This document shows positions 14,330 to 18,864 of a stretch of DNA of 18,864 nucleotides, in pieces. Location: NCBI GenBank assembly GCA_900753165.1, contig CAADYC010000043.1, forward strand, positions 1 through 18,864, read 5' to 3'. The notes below the pieces were generated by a model. That model was not told the DNA's origin, did no database searches, and saw only the letters and a list, made by a program, of their open reading frames with translations. The position numbers were made by a program, and so were the translations under genes. How positions within the stretch are numbered: position 1 is the first letter of the stretch; the number at the start of each line of letters is the position of its first letter. This stretch comes from Clostridia bacterium. Lineage in GTDB: Bacteria; Bacillota; Clostridia; TANB77; CAG-508.

Positions 14330-14358
14330 TTGAAAAACTATGTAAAACATGATAAGAT
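14330..14358 (+). promoter_or_regulatory. Candidate promoter of the 192-aa repeat protein gene
   Basis: TTGAAA (14330-14335), 17 nt, then TAAGAT (14353-14358), leaving a leader of about 78 nt. The -10 matches at four of six positions. The 230 nt between the ssrA promoter and this gene hold nothing else I can support, apart from a loose CAATTCAC...GTGAATTG inverted pair. Confidence 0.45.
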
Positions 14359-14442
14359 TGTTGAGTAACTAAAATATTTTGCTAATAAGCAAGCTTTATA
14401 TGTAACAACTTTTAACAATGAATATTGTAAAGGAGGAAAAAT

Positions 14443-15021
14443 ATGGAAATTGATTTAACAAAACTGGAAACAGAGGTAAAAATTGTGATGGCGGGTTCTG
14501 CTGTGATACCAATTGAGGCTCTTGACTTTTTTTCTAGAGATAAAAGTCAAGAGGTTCGGGCAAGTGCATTTGCTAATTTGATTGCAACTGAAGAAATTTT
14601 AGATAGGGGGTTGAAAGACGAAGTGACAGCTGTTAAGATTGCAGCACTTCGAAATCCAAACATTTCAGGTGAACAAATAGATAAGACAGTAAGAGAGAAT
14701 GAGGATAATGATGATGTAAAGTTTTATGCTGCAAAGAGCCCCAAAGCATTGGAGAAAACATTAGATTATCTGGCACATGACAAACATCCTATAATTAGAA
14801 GATGTGTTGCCTGGAATCCAATTACACCATCAGGTATTTTAAGATGGTTGGGAAATAATAAAGACAGCGAATTTGATATTCGGTTACAGGTTGAACGTAA
14901 TGAAAATACTCCTAAAGAAGTAAGAGAGAGATTAAAAAAAGAACTTCAAAGTGGATGGATAGCAATTGAACCATCCATAGAGCTCCTCCATAATTGGGGT
15001 GAACTGGATGATGATGATTAA
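14443..15021 (+). CDS. HEAT/LRV-like helical repeat protein, 192 aa
   Basis: A 192-aa acidic protein built of helical repeats. Units look like 'xxLxxLxxDxxxxVRxxxAxNPxTPxxxL': LDFFSRDKSQEVRASAFANL (27-46), LKDEVTAVKIAALRNPNIS (57-75), LDYLAHDKHPIIRRCVAWNP (107-126), and NKDSEFDIRLQVERNENTP (139-157). The AxNPxTP ends are typical of the leucine-rich repeat variant/HEAT-like class, which makes curved scaffolds for protein binding; no enzymatic role is implied. It ends with WGELDDDD. The ATG at 14443 has AAAGGAGG. It is a monocistronic unit with a candidate promoter and a strong terminator. Its codon use is more balanced than in core genes. The binding partner is unknown. Confidence 0.78.
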   Translation: MEIDLTKLETEVKIVMAGSAVIPIEALDFFSRDKSQEVRASAFANLIATEEILDRGLKDEVTAVKIAALRNPNISGEQIDKTVRENEDNDDVKFYAAKSPKALEKTLDYLAHDKHPIIRRCVAWNPITPSGILRWLGNNKDSEFDIRLQVERNENTPKEVRERLKKELQSGWIAIEPSIELLHNWGELDDDD

Positions 15022-15031
15022 ATTAATTAAA

Positions 15032-15068
15032 GAAATAGCCTACTTTTTTGTAGGCTATTTCTATTTTT
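15032..15068 (+). terminator. Intrinsic terminator after the repeat protein
   Basis: A perfect 12-bp stem, GAAATAGCCTAC (15032-15043) with GTAGGCTATTTC (15050-15061), a T6 loop, then TATTTTT. Confidence 0.92.
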
Positions 15069-15092
15069 CTCCAATCAAACAAATATAATATC

Positions 15093-15314
15093 ATATAATG
15101 TTTTCCTTATGGTAGTTTGCAGTATAATGGTATTTTTAATTGCCTTCGGTTCAATACACAATATAATAATTTCTAAAATCTTTTTTGGACTCCCTTCCAC
15201 TAAAGTGAACTCTTGTCCAAAAAAGATTTAATAAATTTTAATATTGTTTCAATCACATTCAGATAATTTGAAAATTCCATTATACCGCAAACTACCATAA
15301 GAAAAACATTATAT
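15093..15314. repeat. 222-nt nested palindrome (element 3), MITE-like
   Basis: Outer arms 15093-15136 and 15271-15314 are inverted copies at 41 of 44 positions, with shared blocks CTTATGGTAGTTTGC and GTATAATGG. A second, inner inverted repeat of 15 bp, AAATCTTTTTTGGAC (15176-15190) with GTCCAAAAAAGATTT (15215-15229), encloses the small palindrome CACTAAAGTG (15198-15207). The element fills most of the non-coding stretch between the repeat-protein terminator and the femX promoter. No transposase or ORF of note lies inside. Size and layout fit a miniature inverted-repeat element, but no clear target duplication is visible beyond the AT ends. Confidence 0.85.
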
Positions 15315-15348
15315 AGTAACACAGACTGTAAATTTTCTGTAAAATCTC

Positions 15349-15377
15349 TTGTAAAATTCCCCAACTTGGTGTAAAAT
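15349..15377 (+). promoter_or_regulatory. Promoter of the femX-alr-DUF1189 run
   Basis: TTGTAA (15349-15354), 17 nt, then TAAAAT (15372-15377). Both hexamers overlap members of a series of TGTAAA repeats at 15327, 15338, 15350 and 15370, about one or two helical turns apart. Confidence 0.6.
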
Positions 15378-15416
15378 ACGAATAATTGCAAATAATAATA
15401 GGAGGAAAAAATAAAA

Positions 15417-16478
15417 ATGAGATTTGTAGAAGATGAAGACTCGAAACAACAATACAAAAAATTTCTAGAAGGACACGAAAGATGTAACTTTCAACAATCA
15501 TTAGAATGGGCAGAAATAAAAAAACCAAACTGGAAACCAGAAGTAATATTAGCAGAGGACGAAGACAAAAACATAATAGGATCACTATGTGTATGGATAA
15601 GAAAAATGCCAATATTTGGCAATATAATGTATGCATCAAGAGGACCAGTATGTGATATACATGACATATCAGTAATGAAACAATTAACAGATGGAGCAAA
15701 AAAACTAGCAAAAAAATACAATGCAATATGTGTAAGAATAGAACCAGATATAGAAAAAGACGACCAAGCATTTAGAGATATAGTAACAAATTTAGGATAC
15801 AAAATAAAAGATGATGCAAAAGATTTCAAAGACGAAATACAACCAAGATTTGTATTTAGATTAGATATAAAAGATAAAACAGAAGAAGAGATTATGGCAG
15901 GATTCCATCAAAAATGGAGATATAATATTCGTTTAGCTGGAAGAAAAGGGGTAACAGTAAAAGAAGGAACAAGAGAAGACCTAAAAGACTTCCACAAAAT
16001 AATGATAGAAACAGGAAATAGAGATGGGTTCATAACAAGACCATTATCATATTTCGAAAAAATGTATGATAACATGGTGCCAGATGGACATATGAAATTA
16101 TTAATGGCTTATTATGAAGGAAAACCAATATCAGGGGTAATACCAATATTCTATGGAAATAAAACATGGTATTTGTATGGAGCAAGTAGTAATCAACATA
16201 GAAACTTAATGCCAAACTATTTGTTACAATGGGAAATGATAAAAATGGCAATAGCAAGACATGATGATATATATGACTTTAGAGGAGTATCAGGAGTTGT
16301 TGACGAGAATCATCCTCAATATGGATTATATAGATTTAAAAAAGGATTTGGAGCAAAATTTACAGAATTTATAGGAGAAATCTACATACCATTTAAACCA
16401 ATTAAATATAGATTATATAAATTTTCAGAAAAAGCATTTAGAACATTAAGACAGATGAAGAGAAAACTAAATAAATAA
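15417..16478 (+). CDS. FemX/FemAB-type aminoacyltransferase, peptidoglycan branch
   Basis: A 353-aa protein of the FemABX family, which adds an amino acid from aminoacyl-tRNA to the peptidoglycan precursor stem peptide. Two GNAT-like halves are visible: NFQQSLEWAEIK (24-35) and MYASRGPVCD (71-80) in the first; KWRYNIRLAGRKGVTV (166-181), WYLYGASSN (251-259), NYLLQWEMIKMAI (267-279), YDFRGVSG (286-293) and YGLYRFKKGFGAKF (302-315) in the second. The helical coiled-coil arm of FemA/B is absent, as in FemX/MurM-small types. The ATG at 15417 has GGAGG at 15401-15405. It leads a run with an alanine racemase-like gene starting 37 nt downstream, which fits a role in cell-wall precursor supply. The amino acid added cannot be read from sequence. 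Confidence 0.9.
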   Translation: MRFVEDEDSKQQYKKFLEGHERCNFQQSLEWAEIKKPNWKPEVILAEDEDKNIIGSLCVWIRKMPIFGNIMYASRGPVCDIHDISVMKQLTDGAKKLAKKYNAICVRIEPDIEKDDQAFRDIVTNLGYKIKDDAKDFKDEIQPRFVFRLDIKDKTEEEIMAGFHQKWRYNIRLAGRKGVTVKEGTREDLKDFHKIMIETGNRDGFITRPLSYFEKMYDNMVPDGHMKLLMAYYEGKPISGVIPIFYGNKTWYLYGASSNQHRNLMPNYLLQWEMIKMAIARHDDIYDFRGVSGVVDENHPQYGLYRFKKGFGAKFTEFIGEIYIPFKPIKYRLYKFSEKAFRTLRQMKRKLNK

Positions 16479-16515
16479 AATGTCCCAAACAGGACAAAAA
16501 ACAATGGAGGAAAAT

Positions 16516-17643
16516 GTGAAATCAGTAGTAGTAAATAAAGAAGATTTAAGATATAACATTGAAAAAATAAAAGAATATGCAGAAAAAAACTTGCCAGATG
16601 ATAATGGAAAAAAAACAAAAATAATAGCTGTTGTTAAAGCAAATGGATATGGATTAGGAATTGAAGAATACTCAAAATTTTTAATAGATAATGGAATTGA
16701 TTTTCTAGCAGTTGCAACAATTGAAGAAGCATTAAAAATAAGACAATCAGGTATTACAGAAAAAGAAGCAAGAATTTTAATGTTATCTTCAACTGCTATA
16801 AAAGAAGATATAAAAACATTAATTGAAAATAATGTTACTTTAACAATTGGTTCAAAAGAAGCAGCAGAAGCAGTTGATAAAATAGGACAAGACTTAAACA
16901 AAAAAATAAAAGTGCATTTGAAAATTGATACAGGCTTTGGTAGATATGGTTTTATTTACAGTAATAGAGAAGAAATGATAAAAACATTAAAACCACTAAC
17001 GAATATAAAAATAGAAGGAACATTTACACATTTTTCTAATTCATATTATGACGATAAATATACAAAAACACAATTTAATAGATTTATAGATTGCATAGAA
17101 ACATTAAAAATGAATGAAATAGAAACAGGAATGTTACATGTATGTAATACATCAGCATTTATAAAATTTCCACAAATGCATCTAAATGCTGTAAGAATTG
17201 GTTCAGCCTTTACAGGTAGAATATCCTTTAAAAATTCTATGGGGCTAAGAAAAATAGGATATTTAAAATCAAATGTAGCAGAAATAAAAGAATTGCCAAA
17301 AGATTTTAATGTTGGATATTCTAATGCATATAAAACTAAAAGAAAAACTAAAGTAGCAATAATACCATGTGGATATATGGATGGCGTAAATATTCAAACT
17401 GGTAGAGATATGTTTAGAACTATTGATAAAATAAGATATATTGTAAGAGATATAAAAGATGCATTAAAAAAACAACAAATTTTTGTGACTATAAATGGTA
17501 AAAAACACCCAATATTAGGAAGAGTAGGAACATATCATGTTACTGTTGATATAACAGGCAATGATATAAAAATTGGTGATGAAGTTATATTTAATACAAA
17601 TATAAAACATATTGATAGTAGTATTAGAAGGGAGTGGAGCTAA
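16516..17643 (+). CDS. Divergent alanine racemase family protein
   Basis: A 375-aa fold-type III PLP enzyme of the alanine racemase family. PLP lysine Lys41 lies in AVVKANGYGLG; KIDTGFGRYGF (136-146) and HVCNTSAF (208-215) follow; the Tyr base is probably Tyr268 (NVGYSNAY), then PCGYMDG (284-290). Two features are odd: a stretch of about 35 residues between GYMDG and INGKKHPILGR, longer than usual, and GRVGTY (335-340) where typical racemases have GR-x-CMD or SMD. Start chosen is GTG at 16516, because GGAGG (16506-16510) sits 5 nt before it; the in-frame ATG at 16480 has no ribosome-binding site and would begin 2 nt after the femX stop. It should supply D-alanine or another D-amino acid for the wall, but specificity is uncertain. 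Confidence 0.85.
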   Translation: MKSVVVNKEDLRYNIEKIKEYAEKNLPDDNGKKTKIIAVVKANGYGLGIEEYSKFLIDNGIDFLAVATIEEALKIRQSGITEKEARILMLSSTAIKEDIKTLIENNVTLTIGSKEAAEAVDKIGQDLNKKIKVHLKIDTGFGRYGFIYSNREEMIKTLKPLTNIKIEGTFTHFSNSYYDDKYTKTQFNRFIDCIETLKMNEIETGMLHVCNTSAFIKFPQMHLNAVRIGSAFTGRISFKNSMGLRKIGYLKSNVAEIKELPKDFNVGYSNAYKTKRKTKVAIIPCGYMDGVNIQTGRDMFRTIDKIRYIVRDIKDALKKQQIFVTINGKKHPILGRVGTYHVTVDITGNDIKIGDEVIFNTNIKHIDSSIRREWS

Positions 17644-17644
17644 T

Positions 17645-18724
17645 ATGAAGAAAAAAGTTGATAATGATAATGAAAACACAAAAAAAGAAAATGAAGTAGA
17701 TAATAAAAACAAGGAATTAAAAAAGGGCTTTTTTAAAAAAGTATGGTATTCAATAGATAAAATAGATAAATATTCAGAATTATCAGCAGAAGGATTTAAA
17801 AGTGCAATAAAGTATTTTGCAATATTAATATTGATAATAGGTTTAATGGCGTCACTAGCATCAATATACAAAACTGTAATAAAAGTAAATGAAATCTCAA
17901 AATATATAAGTGAAAAAGCACCAGAATTAACATATAAAGATGGAACATTATCAGTAGATTCACAAGATAGAATAACAGATGAAGATAATGATTTTGGAAA
18001 AATTATAATAGATACAAATACAGATGATGAACAACAAATAAATCAATATATAAATGAAACTAATGAAGAAGAAAACTCAGTAGTAATACTAAAAAATAAT
18101 CTAATATTAAAAGAGTCAGGATTAACTCAAACAGTAAATTATGAATATAAAGATTTATTTGGAGAATTAGGAATAACAGAATTTAACAAACAGGATATAG
18201 TAAACTATTTATCTGGCAGTAATATGATTAAAATATATACAAATTTATTTTTAACATTATTTATATATGCATTTGCTATATATTTTATAAATACATTATT
18301 TTATGTAATAATGATAGGTGCTTTTGGATATTTAATAACTATGATATTAAGATTAAAAATAAGATTTGTTGCTATATTTAATATGGCGATATATGCAATA
18401 ACATTACCAACAATTTTAAATATGATTTATATAATAATAAACACATTATTTAATTATCAAATAAACTATTTTGAAGTTATGTATGTATTAATAGCATCAA
18501 TTTATATAATAGCTGCAATATTTATATTAAAAACAGAATTTGACAAAAAACAAGGAGAAGTTCAAAAAATTGTTGAAGTAGAAAAAGAAGTAAGAGAAGA
18601 TGCGGAAACACAAGAACAAGAAAAAGAAAAAGAAGAAAATAAAGAAACAAATAAAGATAAAAAAGAAGAAAAGAAAAAAGAAAAACCAGAAGATGGAGGA
18701 GAGCCAGAAGGTTCAAATGCTTAA
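17645..18724 (+). CDS. DUF1189 family membrane protein
   Basis: A 359-aa membrane protein. Order: a charged, Asn/Lys-rich N-terminus (1-30), FFKKVWYSIDKIDKYSE, helix 1 (about 56-74), an extracytoplasmic segment of about 130 residues containing ELTYKDGTLSVDS, IIIDTNTDDEQ and SVVILKNNLILKE, then three or four more helices, and a Lys/Glu-rich tail (about 300-359). The strand pattern 'APELTYKDGTLSV...IIIDT...' is what I know as DUF1189; function is not established. The ATG at 17645 has GGGAGTGGAG just upstream and starts 1 nt after the alr stop; an in-frame upstream start at 17612 inside alr is less likely. Close coupling to femX and alr suggests an envelope role. Confidence 0.82.
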   Translation: MKKKVDNDNENTKKENEVDNKNKELKKGFFKKVWYSIDKIDKYSELSAEGFKSAIKYFAILILIIGLMASLASIYKTVIKVNEISKYISEKAPELTYKDGTLSVDSQDRITDEDNDFGKIIIDTNTDDEQQINQYINETNEEENSVVILKNNLILKESGLTQTVNYEYKDLFGELGITEFNKQDIVNYLSGSNMIKIYTNLFLTLFIYAFAIYFINTLFYVIMIGAFGYLITMILRLKIRFVAIFNMAIYAITLPTILNMIYIIINTLFNYQINYFEVMYVLIASIYIIAAIFILKTEFDKKQGEVQKIVEVEKEVREDAETQEQEKEKEENKETNKDKKEEKKKEKPEDGGEPEGSNA

Positions 18725-18754
18725 TATCATACTTAGAAAGGAACAAAAATATAA

Positions 18755-18864
18755 ATGGATAAAAAGAAAAATAGCAAAGATAATAAGAAAATATTAATAT
18801 CATCAATTGCATTGTTAGCATTAGTAGTGATTATGGCAGGAGTAGCCATTTATTATATGAGTAA
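18755..18864 (+). CDS. N-terminal part of a membrane-anchored or secreted protein (cut by window end)
   Basis: Only the first 36 codons are present. The protein begins MDKKKNSKDNKKILISSIAL and continues into one hydrophobic stretch (about residues 13-35), so it has an N-terminal anchor or signal peptide. The ATG at 18755 follows AGAAAGGA (18735-18742). It starts 30 nt after the DUF1189 gene on the same strand and is probably in the same operon. Too little is visible to name it. Confidence 0.7.
   Translation, partial: MDKKKNSKDNKKILISSIALLALVVIMAGVAIYYMS

Noticed and set aside
15327..15377. CRISPR-like short repeats
   Set aside because: The TGTAAA units are 6-8 nt with 5-14 nt gaps and no spacer structure; not a CRISPR array. 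None was seen elsewhere.
15292..15771. 159-aa Leu/Phe-rich frame antisense to femX
   Set aside because: The complement of A-rich coding DNA gives Leu/Ile/Phe-rich shadow frames here; there is no ribosome-binding site. The same applies to other antisense frames at 4021-4365, 3381-3707 and 18522-18821.
16480..16515. Earlier ATG start for the alanine racemase
   Set aside because: No Shine-Dalgarno precedes it, and the GGAGG at 16506-16510 lies inside the added part, pointing to GTG at 16516.
18600..18797. 65-aa Lys-rich plus-strand frame
   Set aside because: It is an out-of-frame reading of the Lys/Glu tail of the DUF1189 protein and overlaps the start of the next gene.

Overview
The window is very AT-rich chromosomal DNA with Gram-positive style signals: strong AGGAGG ribosome-binding sites, TTGATT/TATAAT promoters, and stem-loop plus U-run terminators. 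Gene content points to a spore-forming, low-GC Bacillota, most likely class Clostridia: a SpoVM peptide gene, the tig-clpP-clpX order, a FemX-type peptidoglycan enzyme, a DUF1189 protein and a zinc-type L28. No species can be named from the sequence alone. I see no transposase, integrase, phage structural module or CRISPR array.

Layout. 1-2062: tRNA-Leu(UAA), a membrane-anchored 'KPIIYLYP' protein, and two small orphan proteins (101 and 134 aa), each with its own promoter and terminator. 2163-6792: an envelope cluster on the plus strand, with a flippase-like membrane protein, two GT8 glycosyltransferases, a PlsC-type acyltransferase and a second, divergent acyltransferase-like protein. 6807-6944: a large palindrome between convergent genes. 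6918-7565 (minus): endonuclease III. 7711-7953: two very short genes, a 49-aa double-hydrophobic protein and a 24-aa SpoVM. 8004-8204 (minus): ribosomal protein L28. 8375-11869: trigger factor, ClpP and ClpX, with a second palindrome in the clpP leader. 11954-13158 (minus): a 51-aa gene and a frameshifted M14 carboxypeptidase pseudogene. 13383-13763: a 126-aa orphan protein. 13828-14184 (minus): tmRNA (ssrA). 14443-15021: a 192-aa HEAT/LRV-like repeat protein. 15093-15314: a third, 222-nt palindrome. 15417-18864: FemX-like transferase, a divergent alanine racemase, a DUF1189 membrane protein, and the 5' end of another membrane protein running off the window.

How the genes fit together. Two themes dominate. 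One is protein quality control: trigger factor folds nascent chains, tmRNA tags stalled ones, and ClpXP degrades tagged proteins; all are within 6 kb. The tmRNA tag reads ANNEELAYAA, with an unusual Tyr-Ala-Ala end. The other is the cell envelope: flippase, glycosyltransferases and acyltransferases on one side of the window, FemX and alanine racemase on the other.

Scattered between these are five short, autonomous protein-coding units (101, 134, 126, 192 and 51 aa) with fewer AT-only codons than their neighbours, most with a private promoter and terminator. There are also three large palindromes whose outer arms are not related to each other. The small units, the palindromes and the SpoVM pair are the least ordinary parts of the window.
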